DNA of 64,000 bases, taken from the NCBI GenBank assembly GCA_964418595.1, contig CAYQMF010000005.1, positions 1 through 64,000 of the forward strand. Reading direction: 5' to 3'. Under the pieces are notes generated by a model. The model had not been told where the DNA came from. It saw nothing but the letters and a program-made list of their open reading frames with translations, and made no database searches. A program made the position numbers and the translations under genes. The DNA comes from CAYQMF01 sp964418595. Its GTDB lineage: Bacteria; Planctomycetota; UBA1135; UBA2386. Below are positions 25,028-33,169 of this stretch, piece after piece (position 1 is the first letter of the stretch; each line of letters opens with the position of its first letter).

Positions 25028-25770
25028 GAGGTGCGAGGGCGAAGGCGCTGGAGGAAGCGGTCGTAGTCGTCGCGCGTCTCGATGCCCCAGGGGTCGCCCT
25101 GGGCGTCGAGCACGCGCATGGGGATGCCGTTCTCGAGGAAGCGGAGCTGCTCGAGGCTCTCGGCCTCGGCGAGCCCGCTGCTCGGCAGGTCGGGGATGCG
25201 AAGCAGGACGTCGCGAGTGAACCCGTACACGCCGACGTGGCGCAGGATCGGGTAGTCGGTGTTGCCACGCACGTGCGGAATCGCGGCGCGGCTGAAGTAC
25301 ATCGCTTCGCCGTTGCGGGCGCGCACGACCTTGACGACGTTGGGGTTGTGCAGCGCGTCCTGGTCGCGCAGCGGCACGGCGAGGGTCGCGGTCGGGCATT
25401 CACCCGCCGCGAGGCACGCGACCAGGCGATCGAGGTCGGCGGGGTCGACCTCCGGCCAGTCGCCCTGCACGTCGACGATCCAGCGCGCGCTGACGGCGTG
25501 CGCAGCCTCCGCGCAGCGCTCCGAACCGGTGCGCGGATGCACGCCGGTGCGCAGGACCGGCGCGCCCACGCTCGCCGCCGCCGCGGCGACGGCGTCGCTG
25601 TCGGTCGCCACGTACACGGCGTCGAACGATCGCGCTGCCTTGGTGCGCTCCCAGGTGTGCAGGAACAGGGGGCGTCCGGACTCCGCGAGCAGCGCCTTGC
25701 CGGGGAGCCGTTGGCTGTCCACCCGCACCGGCAGGATCGCGACGGCGTTCTGCGCGCGGGGGGCGGCCAC
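25024..25770 (-). CDS. kdsB: 3-deoxy-manno-octulosonate cytidylyltransferase
   Basis: The 248-residue enzyme activates KDO with CTP to CMP-KDO, needed for the lipopolysaccharide inner core. It has the nucleotidyltransferase signature AILPVRVDSQRLPGKALL at the N-terminus, YVATDSDAVAAAA, HPRTGSERCAEAA, and VDVQGDWPEVDP, where the family usually has VNVQGDEP. The end LENGIPMRVLDAQGDPWGIETRDDYDRF is typical. The GTG start is chosen because it lies 2 bp after the upstream stop and just before the conserved strand; no ATG is available. The presence of kdsB implies an outer membrane with KDO-containing glycolipid. Confidence 0.93.
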   Translation of the reverse strand: MAAPRAQNAVAILPVRVDSQRLPGKALLAESGRPLFLHTWERTKAARSFDAVYVATDSDAVAAAAASVGAPVLRTGVHPRTGSERCAEAAHAVSARWIVDVQGDWPEVDPADLDRLVACLAAGECPTATLAVPLRDQDALHNPNVVKVVRARNGEAMYFSRAAIPHVRGNTDYPILRHVGVYGFTRDVLLRIPDLPSSGLAEAESLEQLRFLENGIPMRVLDAQGDPWGIETRDDYDRFLQRLRPRTS

Positions 25771-25772
25771 GG

Positions 25773-26339
25773 CTACTGCCCGCGCGCCTTCTGCAGGATG
25801 TTCTGCACGGCCTGCCGGTTGCGCTGTTCCTGGTCCTGCATGCTCTTGTGCAGCTCCTCCGCGGTCATGGTGCTGGCGTGGAAAGAGACGACGTTGTCGT
25901 GGACGTGCAGGAAGGCCGTGCGTGCGGCATCGAACCGCTGCAGCTCCGGCATGTGTTCGACGAGGAGCGCGGGTCGCGACCAGACCGACGTCTTGTCGCC
26001 CCGCCGGACCGTGAGCGTCGCCTTGGTGCCGGGCTTCGCCTCCGGGCCCCCGTGGCTGAACTGGCCCAGCTCGGTGAGCGCGTCGAGGAGCGCGGCCATC
26101 GTGCCGTCGTCGGCGAACTTGGTGTCCGCGGATCCTGCGCCGTACGTGCCCTTCTCCTTGTAGGCGGCCTGATCGAGGGAGCCCACGTTGCGGATCGTGA
26201 GGTGGAGCTTGTCGGCGGCGAACTCGACGTCGACGCGTTCCCCGGGGGCGAGCCGCGTGGTCTGCGGTGCGGCGCCTCCGGCACAGGCCGCCGTCGCGAG
26301 GAGCAAGGCCCAACCGCGCGCTGTCAGCCGCGCGCGCAT
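25773..26339 (-). CDS. Putative lipoprotein of unknown function
   Basis: A 188-residue exported protein with signal MRARLTARGWALLLATAACAGG; the cysteine after TAA gives a weak lipobox. The mature part begins TTRLAPGERVDVEFAADKLHLTIRN, then a beta-rich middle (GTKATLTVRRGDKTSVWSRP) and an amphipathic C-terminal helix with many Gln and Lys. It is the first gene of the lipoprotein-kdsB-pyrG operon (gap of 2 bp to kdsB). Position suggests an envelope role but no family is recognised. A further in-frame ATG seven codons upstream is possible. Confidence 0.65.
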   Translation of the reverse strand: MRARLTARGWALLLATAACAGGAAPQTTRLAPGERVDVEFAADKLHLTIRNVGSLDQAAYKEKGTYGAGSADTKFADDGTMAALLDALTELGQFSHGGPEAKPGTKATLTVRRGDKTSVWSRPALLVEHMPELQRFDAARTAFLHVHDNVVSFHASTMTAEELHKSMQDQEQRNRQAVQNILQKARGQ

Positions 26340-26441
26340 CGTCTTGGAAACTGCGAGCACGGGGGAGCGAGTCTAGCGACGTGCTCCCGAGGGGCAAGCG
26401 CGGCGGTGCACGCACGCGGCGCGAACTTCTCGACATCGATG

Positions 26442-26469
26442 TGGACAGGCGCGAAGGCGGACCTAACAT
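26442..26469 (+). promoter_or_regulatory. Predicted sigma-70 promoter of the LysM gene
   Basis: TGGACA (26442-26447) and TAACAT (26464-26469) are 16 bp apart, giving a transcript start near 26476 and a leader of about 95 nt. The fit to TTGACA/TATAAT is moderate. Confidence 0.45.
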
Positions 26470-26503
26470 CGGCGCCTGTCGAAGCGGGCGGCTTCGGCAA
26501 GCA

Positions 26504-26560
26504 ACCCGATCCGTCTTCCATTCGGTTAGGGACGGCGATCGGGTCTCTCCGGCAAGCCGG
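26504..26560 (+). promoter_or_regulatory. Structured 5' leader of the LysM gene
   Basis: Two stems lie in the leader: ACCCGATC-CGTC (26504-26515) pairs with GACG (26531-26534), a 2-nt bulge and GATCGGGT (26537-26544); then CCGGC-AA-GCCGG (26549-26560), which abuts the Shine-Dalgarno GAGGG. The second stem could limit ribosome access. No known riboswitch class fits. Confidence 0.4.
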
Positions 26561-26569
26561 GAGGGCACC

Positions 26570-27427
26570 ATGAAGCGGAATGAAAGCATCCTGGTCTACA
26601 GCGTGACTGGGCTCCTGGTCGTCATCCTCGGGGTGGCGATCGCGTTCGGGGATGGCGGCGTGCAAGCGGGCTCGTCGCTGGACCTCAAGACTCTCGAGCA
26701 GCTCCAGGGTGTCGTGGCGAGCAAGCCAGCAGACGACCCGAGCGGAGCCGGCGGGTCGGCGACCACGAGTACGGCGAACGCCGTCGACGGCTCCCAGGTG
26801 GTCGAGGGTGGCAGCCCCGGCAACCCGGTCGGGCCGACGAAGGACGCTGCGACTCCGCCGGCGCCGGCGCTCGACGCGCCCCTGGTTGCCGTGGCGCCAC
26901 CCGCGACCGACACCGCCACGCGCGTGATCGTGCTGCTGGGCGAGAGTTCGCGGGACGGCGACTACCGCGTGGTGAGCGTGCGCCATGGCGACACCTTCTC
27001 CCAGCTCGTGCAGCGCTGGTGTGGCGGCGTCGAGAAGATGGACCTCGCGGCGAGCCTGAACGAGGAGTTCGATCTCGGCCGGCTGGAGCCGGGCACGCGT
27101 CTCTACCTGCCCTGGGTCGAGGACGACGTGCTGCTGGCGGCGTTCGAGCGGCGTCGCTCCGGTGGGGGGGCTGCGACAGGCACGGGCCTGTCGGGCCCGC
27201 GGACCGCCGACGCCGGCACGGTGCCCGCGGTGCATCGCGCGCCGGGCGCCGGCGGCGTCGAGGACTACACGGTCAAGGCCGGCGACATGCTCTGGAACAT
27301 CGCCGTCACCCGCGTCGGCGCGGGCAAGGCCAACCGCTTCATCGAGGCGGTGCGCGACCTGAACCCGGACCTGCGCGCCGATCCCAACCGGCTCTCGGTC
27401 GGCAAGACGATCCGCCTGCCCAAGTAG
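26570..27427 (+). CDS. Membrane-anchored LysM domain protein
   Basis: The ATG has GAGGG about 4 bp upstream. The 285-residue protein has a signal anchor (ILVYSVTGLLVVILGVAIAF, about residues 6-25), a long Ser/Ala/Pro/Thr-rich linker, a first LysM-like segment (YRVVSVRHGDTFSQLVQRW...LEPGTRLYLP, about 125-185) and a canonical C-terminal LysM (DYTVKAGDMLWNIAV...LSVGKTIRLPK, about 240-285). LysM domains bind N-acetylglucosamine in peptidoglycan or chitin, so this is probably a periplasmic wall-tethering protein. It ends 6 bp from the convergent NtrC-type gene. Confidence 0.85.
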   Translation: MKRNESILVYSVTGLLVVILGVAIAFGDGGVQAGSSLDLKTLEQLQGVVASKPADDPSGAGGSATTSTANAVDGSQVVEGGSPGNPVGPTKDAATPPAPALDAPLVAVAPPATDTATRVIVLLGESSRDGDYRVVSVRHGDTFSQLVQRWCGGVEKMDLAASLNEEFDLGRLEPGTRLYLPWVEDDVLLAAFERRRSGGGAATGTGLSGPRTADAGTVPAVHRAPGAGGVEDYTVKAGDMLWNIAVTRVGAGKANRFIEAVRDLNPDLRADPNRLSVGKTIRLPK

Positions 27428-27433
27428 GCCCGC

Positions 27434-28798
27434 CTAGCGCAGCCCGTAGCGCTCCATCTTCTTGTAGAGGTTCGAGCGCTGCAGGCCGATGCGCTCCGCG
27501 GTGCGCTTGATGTTGCCGCCGTTGTCTCCGAGCTTGCGGCGGATGAACTCGCGCTCCGTCGCGGTCCGGAACGCCTCGATGGTCTCGATCTCGAACCAGG
27601 CGCCGCCGGCCTTGCCGCCCTGCTCGGCGGCGGAGCGGTCGGTGCGCGCGCCCTGGAAGTCGGCGGCGGTCAGTTCCTCGCCCTCCGCGAGGATGGCGGC
27701 CGCCTCGATCAGGTTCTTCAGCTCGCGCACGTTGCCGGGCCAGTCGAGTTCGCGCAGGAACGCCAGTCCGGCCTTGGTGAGCTGGCGGCGCGCGAGCCCG
27801 TTGCGGCGGCACGCCTCGCGCAGGAAGTGCGCTGCCAGCTCGTCCACGTCCTCGCGCCGCTCGCGCAGCGACGGCGTGTGGATGCGCACCACGTGCAGGC
27901 GGTAGTAGAGGTCCTCGCGGAACGCCTTCTCGGCGACCAGCGCCTCGAGGTCCTGGTTGGTGGCGGCGAGCACGCGCACGTCGACCTGGATGGCGTCGCG
28001 GCCGCCGACGCGCGTGACGACCTTCTCGTTCAGTGCGCGCAGCAGCTTGGCCTGCGCTTCCGGTGCCAACTCGCCGACCTCGTCGAGGAACAGCGTTCCC
28101 TGCGCCGCCGCCTCGAAGTGGCCCACCCGCGCCTTGTGCGCGCCGGTGAACGCGCCGCGCTCGTGGCCGAACAGCTCCGACTCCAGCAGCTCGGCGGGAA
28201 TCGCCGCGCAGTTCAGAGCCACGAAGGGGCCGGAGCCGCGCTTCGACTGGGCGTGGATCTGGCGTGCGACCAGCTCCTTGCCGGTGATCAGGACCTGCGC
28301 CTCCGTGGGCGCCACGCGTGCGATGAGGCGCCGCAGGTCCTCGACCGCCGGGCTGGTCCCGAGGATCTTGGCATCCTGGCCGAGCTGGCGGCGTAGCGCC
28401 GAGTTCTCGGCGGCCAGGTTTCGCAGCCGCAGGGCGTTGCGCACGCTCACCAGCACCCGGTCCGTATCGAACGGCTTGGGGAGGTAGTCGTAGGCGCCCT
28501 TCTTCACTGCGAGCACCGCGGTCTCGATGTCGCCGTGCCCGGAGATCACGATCACCGGGATCTCCCCCGCGTCGGCGCGGGCGCGCAGCGCATCGAGCAC
28601 CTGCAGCCCGTCCATCCCGGGGAGCTTGATGTCGAGCAGCATCACCTGCACGTCGCCCTCCTCCACCGCGGCCAGGGCGGCCTTGCCGTCGGCGGCTTCG
28701 AGCGTGCGGAAGCCGTCGAAGCGCAGCGCGTAGGCCAGCTCGTCGCGCACGGCGGTCTGGTCGTCGACGATGAGGATGCGGGGCGCCGCGGCGGCCAT
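27434..28798 (-). CDS. NtrC-family response regulator with defective Walker A
   Basis: The 454-residue protein has a receiver domain (ILIVDDQ, phospho-acceptor in VMLLDIKLPGMDG, Lys in YLPKPFD), a sigma-54 AAA+ domain and a Fis-type helix-turn-helix at the C-terminus (NIKRTAERIGLQRSNLYKKM). The sigma-54 loop ERGAFTGAH, Walker B TLFLDEVGEL and arginine-finger region are present. However the P-loop, normally GESGTGKE, is reduced to VLITGKELVAR near residue 165: five residues (15 bp) are missing, so ATP hydrolysis and activation of sigma-54 promoters should fail. A matching histidine kinase is not adjacent. It is divergent from the HEAT-protein gene. Confidence 0.9.
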   Translation of the reverse strand: MAAAAPRILIVDDQTAVRDELAYALRFDGFRTLEAADGKAALAAVEEGDVQVMLLDIKLPGMDGLQVLDALRARADAGEIPVIVISGHGDIETAVLAVKKGAYDYLPKPFDTDRVLVSVRNALRLRNLAAENSALRRQLGQDAKILGTSPAVEDLRRLIARVAPTEAQVLITGKELVARQIHAQSKRGSGPFVALNCAAIPAELLESELFGHERGAFTGAHKARVGHFEAAAQGTLFLDEVGELAPEAQAKLLRALNEKVVTRVGGRDAIQVDVRVLAATNQDLEALVAEKAFREDLYYRLHVVRIHTPSLRERREDVDELAAHFLREACRRNGLARRQLTKAGLAFLRELDWPGNVRELKNLIEAAAILAEGEELTAADFQGARTDRSAAEQGGKAGGAWFEIETIEAFRTATEREFIRRKLGDNGGNIKRTAERIGLQRSNLYKKMERYGLR

Positions 28799-28994
28799 CG
28801 CGGTCGATGCTACGGAGCCATCGGGGGCGCCTCGTTCAAAAAACCGGGCCGAGGGAACGCTCTGCCGCGCCGATGCCACCGAAAAAAAACGCTCCGCCCG
28901 CGCGCGCACCCCGGGTGCGTCACCGGCCCGATCCGCGGCGCGGAGTATGCTTCCCCGCCTGCTCTGCATCCCGCGCATGGCTTCTCACGGCTTC

Positions 28995-29022
28995 TTGACG
29001 GGTGCAGGTCGGACCCTAGGAT
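28995..29022 (+). promoter_or_regulatory. Predicted sigma-70 promoter of the HEAT-repeat gene
   Basis: TTGACG (28995-29000) and TAGGAT (29017-29022) are separated by 16 bp; the transcript would start near 29030 with a leader of about 113 nt. It lies in the 344-bp divergent region 28799-29142, which holds no gene and contains two A-runs near 28838 and 28882 that may belong to the regulator's own promoter. Confidence 0.55.
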
Positions 29023-29142
29023 TGGCCGCCTTCGCTCGCCAACCCTTGGCAGACCTCTGAGTTCTGTCGACTGGCACGTCCCCGCCAGGCCGCCAACCGC
29101 ATCCATCCCTCGCACCGCCCGCATCCACACGGAGACCCTCTA

Positions 29143-31245
29143 ATGGCCAACGTCTTTGCTCGGACCCTGCTCGGCATCGTCGCCGCTTCGATCGCTGCCG
29201 GGTCGCTTGCCGCCCAAGACCCCGAACAACTCTTCAACGAGGGCGTGAAGGCCCTCCGGCTCGGCCAGAAGGACGAAGCCCTCGCCAAGTTGCGCGAGGT
29301 GCTCGCCGCCGATCCCAGCCACGAGCAGGCGTTCGAGATCTGGCGCAAGACCGATCAGGACGTCTGGCGCTGGCTGACGGTCGAGGAGGGCGACATCCAG
29401 AAGATCGCGCAGGAGCTGCAGAGCCGCGCGCGCCTTCGCCGCAAGGAGATGTCCCGCGATTCCGCGCAGATCGACGCGCTGATCACGACGGCCACGACCG
29501 CCGCCGACTACGGCGAGCGCCGCAAGGCGGTGAGCGCGCTGGTCGCCGACCACGGCGAGTTCGCGGTGCCCGGCCTCGTCAAGAAGCTCGCCGATGAGGG
29601 TGACAGCAACGGTCAGAACCAGGCGATCCTGGCCCTGTTCGGGCTCGGCACGGTCGCCACCCTGCCGCTGGTCGAGGCGCTCGGCAGCGAGAACGCCGGC
29701 GTGCGCCGCAACGTCGCGGCCGCCCTGTCGCACATCAAGGACCCGCGCGCGATCCCGGCGCTCCTGGCGCTGGCGGCGAACGACAGCTCGGAGCAGGTCC
29801 GCTTCGTCGCGAACAGCGCGGTGAAGGGCATGGGCGCGGTCGGCCGGAGCGCCGTCGACGCCTACCTGCAGCTGGCCAAGGACTACCTCGCCGGCCGCGC
29901 CACCGCGCAGCCGTCGGACGTGATCTTCGACCTGGTCGACGGCGCGCTCGTGCCGAGCGACGTCCCCTCGCACCTGTTCAACCTGCGCGTCGCGCAGAAG
30001 ATGGCGCACGCGGCCTGGCGCACCGACCCGGCCTCCGCGCCCGCGAAGTCGGCGTACGCCCAGACGATCCTGGCCGAAGCGGCCGCGATCGACGCGACCC
30101 CGGACGCCGCTGATGACCTGAAGAGCCGGCAGGCCGACCTGCGCATCAAGTCGCTGGCCATGGGGCCGGCGGTGCTGCGCGCGGCGCTCGCCGATTCGCG
30201 CGCCCAGGGCATGGCGCCGGTGGCCGTCGAGGCCGCCCGCCTGCTCGGTGGGATCGAGGACCGCGCGAGCCTCGCGTCCTCGACCCTGGTCGCGGCGCTC
30301 GACGACGGCGACAAGCGCGTCGCGTACGCGGCGGGTCTGGCGATGGTCCAGGCTGCCGGCGGCGGCACGATGCCGGCCGCGAGCCGCGTGGTGCAGGTGC
30401 TGGCCAATGCGGCCAGCGAGGAGACGCTGCGCACGATCCTCGTCGTGGACAGCTCCGAGGTCGCCCGCAAGACGGCCATGGAGGCCTTCTCCGGCGGTCG
30501 CGGCACGGTGGTCGAAGCGGCGGCTCGCGGCCTCAGCGCCGTCGGCACGCTCTTCAACTTCCCCAACGTCGACGTCGTGGTGATCAACCAGGACCTGAGC
30601 GACGTCGTGCCGGAGCACGTCATCGGCCTGATCCGCAAGGACGAGCGCCTCAGCAACACCAAGATCGTGGTCGTCGCGACCGACCCCGACGCCGCCCAGG
30701 GCCGCTTCGGCGACAAGATCAACGGCGTGATCAAGGGACCGATCACCGGCGAGAGCCTGACCGCGAAGGTCAACGAAGTCCTCGACGGCGTGAGCCTCGA
30801 CGCGAAGCGCCAGTGGGCCGACAACACCGCCGGCATGGCGAGCCAGGCCCTGGCGAGCCTGTCGGCGCATGGCGTCGACGTGAGCGCGGCGGCTGCCAGC
30901 CTCGCCAAGCAACTGAACCGCGGCGACGCGGTGTCGGTGCCGGCGGCCAAGGCCCTGGCCGAGAGCGGTGGCAACGGTGAGGTCGCGTCCCTCGTGGATG
31001 CGATCACCGGCAGCGGCAGCAACGAGCTGAAGATCGCCTCGGCGCGCGCGCTGGGTGCGGTGCTGCAGCGCTGCGGCGGCGCCCCGGCCGACGTGGTCGA
31101 GAAGCTGACGGGCGCACTCGGTGGCGCGGACGTCGCGCTGCGCCAGGCCATCGTCGGTGCGCTCGGTCGCGCCGGCCTCGCGTCGGGCGACCAGCTCAAG
31201 CTGATGGACGCCCTCAACGGCAAGGCCAGCGCCGACGGCGAGTGA
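29143..31245 (+). CDS. Exported HEAT-repeat protein with an embedded receiver-like domain
   Basis: The 700-residue product has a signal peptide (TLLGIVAASIAAGSLAAQD), a TPR-like start (EQLFNEGVKALRLGQKDEAL), HEAT repeats (about 120-240, e.g. AVPGLVKKLADEG, NVAAALSHIKDPRAIPALLAL, and again 330-420 and 590-690). Between them, residues 430-546 look like a CheY-type receiver: TILVVDSSEVARKTAMEAF, VDVVVINQDLSD, NTKIVVVATD, GVIKGPI. The phospho-acceptor position is Asn and the acidic pair after strand 1 is Asp-Ser, so it should not be phosphorylated. A pseudo-receiver in an extracytoplasmic protein is unusual; a scaffold or binding role is inferred. Confidence 0.8.
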   Translation: MANVFARTLLGIVAASIAAGSLAAQDPEQLFNEGVKALRLGQKDEALAKLREVLAADPSHEQAFEIWRKTDQDVWRWLTVEEGDIQKIAQELQSRARLRRKEMSRDSAQIDALITTATTAADYGERRKAVSALVADHGEFAVPGLVKKLADEGDSNGQNQAILALFGLGTVATLPLVEALGSENAGVRRNVAAALSHIKDPRAIPALLALAANDSSEQVRFVANSAVKGMGAVGRSAVDAYLQLAKDYLAGRATAQPSDVIFDLVDGALVPSDVPSHLFNLRVAQKMAHAAWRTDPASAPAKSAYAQTILAEAAAIDATPDAADDLKSRQADLRIKSLAMGPAVLRAALADSRAQGMAPVAVEAARLLGGIEDRASLASSTLVAALDDGDKRVAYAAGLAMVQAAGGGTMPAASRVVQVLANAASEETLRTILVVDSSEVARKTAMEAFSGGRGTVVEAAARGLSAVGTLFNFPNVDVVVINQDLSDVVPEHVIGLIRKDERLSNTKIVVVATDPDAAQGRFGDKINGVIKGPITGESLTAKVNEVLDGVSLDAKRQWADNTAGMASQALASLSAHGVDVSAAAASLAKQLNRGDAVSVPAAKALAESGGNGEVASLVDAITGSGSNELKIASARALGAVLQRCGGAPADVVEKLTGALGGADVALRQAIVGALGRAGLASGDQLKLMDALNGKASADGE

Positions 31246-31272
31246 CGCAGCGGGGTCTCTGACCTGTTCGCG

Positions 31273-31305
31273 AACGGGGCCGCACACGCGGCCCCGTTTT
31301 CGTTT
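31273..31305 (+). terminator. Rho-independent terminator of the HEAT gene
   Basis: AACGGGGCCGC (31273-31283), loop ACAC, and the perfect complement GCGGCCCCGTT (31288-31298) are followed by TTCGTTTG. It stands 28 bp after the stop codon. Confidence 0.85.
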
Positions 31306-31314
31306 GCGGCGCGC

Positions 31315-31343
31315 TTGCCGCGCTTTCCGGGGGGGGCTAGCCT
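31315..31343 (+). promoter_or_regulatory. Predicted promoter of tRNA-Thr
   Basis: TTGCCG (31315-31320) and TAGCCT (31338-31343) with 17-bp spacing place the start near 31350, 7 bp before the tRNA. Confidence 0.5.
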
Positions 31344-31356
31344 GCCCGCCCCGTAC

Positions 31357-31431
31357 GCCTGAGTAGCTCAGCGGTAGAGCAGCGCTTTCGTAAAGCGCAG
31401 GTCCTCGGTTCAAATCCGAGCTCAGGCTCCA
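31357..31431 (+). tRNA. tRNA-Thr (anticodon CGT)
   Basis: The cloverleaf is complete: acceptor GCCTGAG/CTCAGGC, D arm GCTCAGCGGTAGAGC, anticodon stem GCGCT/AGCGC with loop TTCGTAA (anticodon CGT), T arm CTCGG-TTCAAAT-CCGAG, discriminator T and an encoded CCA (31429-31431). It reads ACG threonine codons, which are common in this G+C-rich genome. Confidence 0.97.
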
Positions 31432-31591
31432 TCTCGCCAGCGCGCGGGCGCGCCGCGGCAGCGCCCGAGGACTCGGGGGTCTGGGGCTGGTCTGGAGCCC
31501 CGGGTCCGTAACGCCCCTGGGATGCGCGTAGTAATACTGTCAGCCCGCTTCCGAACCGGCTGCCTCGCTGCTCACGCTCGTCCGCCTTCCC

Positions 31592-32416
31592 ATGCGCAAC
31601 TTCCTCCTCCTCGTTCCCCTCTCCCTGGCCGCCACCGGCTGCGTCATCCACCTCGGCGACTGGGGGGCGCGGGAGTGGGTCGAGGAGACCGACGCCTTCG
31701 AAGTCGATCGCGGCGACCTCGCATCCGTCAGCGCCACGACGCACAACGGCGACGTCGCCATGACCGGGTCCGACGAGGCGGCGGTCATCCGGGTCCACGT
31801 CCAACGGCGCGCCGGGGCGGCCACGCGCGAGGACGCGCGTGAGGCGATGCGCAACATCGAGATCCTGCACAAGAAGGTCGATGGCGGGTTGACCCTGGGG
31901 TGGAAGTGGCGCGAGAACCCCTCGCGCCGATGGCGGGCGGAGGTGACCTTCCGGGTCGAGCAGCCGCGCGATCTCCCGGCCACCGCGGTGAGCCACAACG
32001 GGGAGGTCAACTGCACAGGTCTGCACGCGGGCGTCACGGCGCGCTCGCACAACGGCGATGTCACCGTGCACGCGGCGCGCGGCCGGCTGAACGCGACGAG
32101 CCACAACGGCACGGTGCGCGCGGCGGCCGCGACCGCGACCCTGTCGGTGGTGAGCCACAACGGCGACATCCGCGTGAAGCTCGAGGGCGACGGGCCCCTG
32201 GACGGCAAGATCGAGACCCACAACGGATCGGTCGTGGTCGCGCTGCCGGCGGAGCCTTCGACCGCGCTGGTGGCCTCGAGCCAGAACGGGCGGGTGCGCT
32301 GCGAGCGCACCCTGCCGAACGCTGCGACCGGGCGGAGCAGCCTCAGCGCGGTGCTCGGCAAGGGCGAAGGCCGCCTCGCGGTCACGACCCACAACGGATC
32401 GGTGCGCATCGAGTAG
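31592..32416 (+). CDS. DUF4097-like repeat lipoprotein
   Basis: A 274-residue lipoprotein: signal MRNFLLLVPLSLAATGC with the lipobox cysteine at 17. The body is a right-handed beta structure built from repeats that each carry a THNG/SHNG core: TTHNGDV, VSHNGEV, RSHNGDV, TSHNGTV, VSHNGDI, ETHNGSV, SSQNGRV, TTHNGSV. This pattern is that of the DUF4097/DUF4098 beta-strand repeat family (putative adhesin-like), whose function is unknown. The regular Asn-Gly turns suggest a stacked ladder with the His-Asn facing one side. It stands alone between tRNA-Thr and an ECF sigma gene on the other strand, ending 21 bp from it. Confidence 0.8.
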   Translation: MRNFLLLVPLSLAATGCVIHLGDWGAREWVEETDAFEVDRGDLASVSATTHNGDVAMTGSDEAAVIRVHVQRRAGAATREDAREAMRNIEILHKKVDGGLTLGWKWRENPSRRWRAEVTFRVEQPRDLPATAVSHNGEVNCTGLHAGVTARSHNGDVTVHAARGRLNATSHNGTVRAAAATATLSVVSHNGDIRVKLEGDGPLDGKIETHNGSVVVALPAEPSTALVASSQNGRVRCERTLPNAATGRSSLSAVLGKGEGRLAVTTHNGSVRIE

Positions 32417-32437
32417 CGCCCGGCTCCGCGCCGCCGC

Positions 32438-33106
32438 TCAGGTCCGCGTCGTCTCCGGCGTCCTGCTGCCGTCGGGACGGAAGCGCTCCATCAGGTCGCG
32501 CAGGTTCTCCGTCGCGCGGTGGCACAGGGCGCGCGCCGCAGCGACCGAGTTGAGCTTCAACCGCTCGGCGACCTCCTCGTACGACATCTCGCACAGGTGG
32601 CGCAGGATCACCGCCTCGCGGTGGCGTTCGTTCAGGTGCAGCATCGCGCGCTCGCGCGCCGCCTCGAGTTCGCTGGCGTAGAGCATCACGCTCGGCCGCG
32701 GGTCGGGCGACGGCACGTCGAGGGTCGAGCGCCCGTCCATCCCGGCTTCGCCGAGCGGCTTGACCTTGCCCGCCCCGCGCTTCTGCGCCGACGTGCGCCG
32801 GCTGCTGTCGCGCACGTTGTTGACGACGATCGTGGCGATCCAGTTGCGGAACGACGCCTCGCTGTTGTGCTCGAACTTGTCGATGTGCAGGAACGCCTCG
32901 AGCAGCGACTCCTGGGCGAGATCCTGGATGTCGTGCCAGCACTCCTTCAACGGACGGTTCAGGCGCAGGGCCACGATCTGCTGGACGCGCGGCAGGTAGC
33001 GCGCGAACAGCTCCTCGAGATCCTTCGTGCTGCCGGCCTTCACCGCCTGCACCTGCAGGATCGTCTTGGGAAGGTCGTCGGGCGACGGGTCGAAGAGGCG
33101 CGGCAC
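32438..33106 (-). CDS. ECF-type RNA polymerase sigma factor
   Basis: This 222-residue sigma factor has region 2 at about 30-100 (DLEELFARYLPRVQQIVALRL, DIQDLAQESLLEAFLHIDKF, FRNWIATIVVNNVRDSSRR) and region 4 at about 145-205 (LHLNERHREAVILRHLCEMSYEEVAERL, AARALCHRATENLRDLM). It is a typical planctomycete ECF sigma, with a poorly conserved linker rich in Pro/Ser. No anti-sigma factor is adjacent. The ATG at 33106 gives the usual short N-terminal extension (MPRLFDPSPDDLPKTILQVQ). Confidence 0.92.
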   Translation of the reverse strand: MPRLFDPSPDDLPKTILQVQAVKAGSTKDLEELFARYLPRVQQIVALRLNRPLKECWHDIQDLAQESLLEAFLHIDKFEHNSEASFRNWIATIVVNNVRDSSRRTSAQKRGAGKVKPLGEAGMDGRSTLDVPSPDPRPSVMLYASELEAARERAMLHLNERHREAVILRHLCEMSYEEVAERLKLNSVAAARALCHRATENLRDLMERFRPDGSRTPETTRT

Positions 33107-33169
33107 GGCACAAGGGTGCCAGATCCGGGCGGATGGCGGAAGCCCCGACGCGTCGTGAGGAACACCCGG

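Noticed and set aside
26476..26570. c-di-GMP or other known riboswitch upstream of the LysM gene
   Set aside because: The conserved core nucleotides of the GEMM and ydaO classes are not present.
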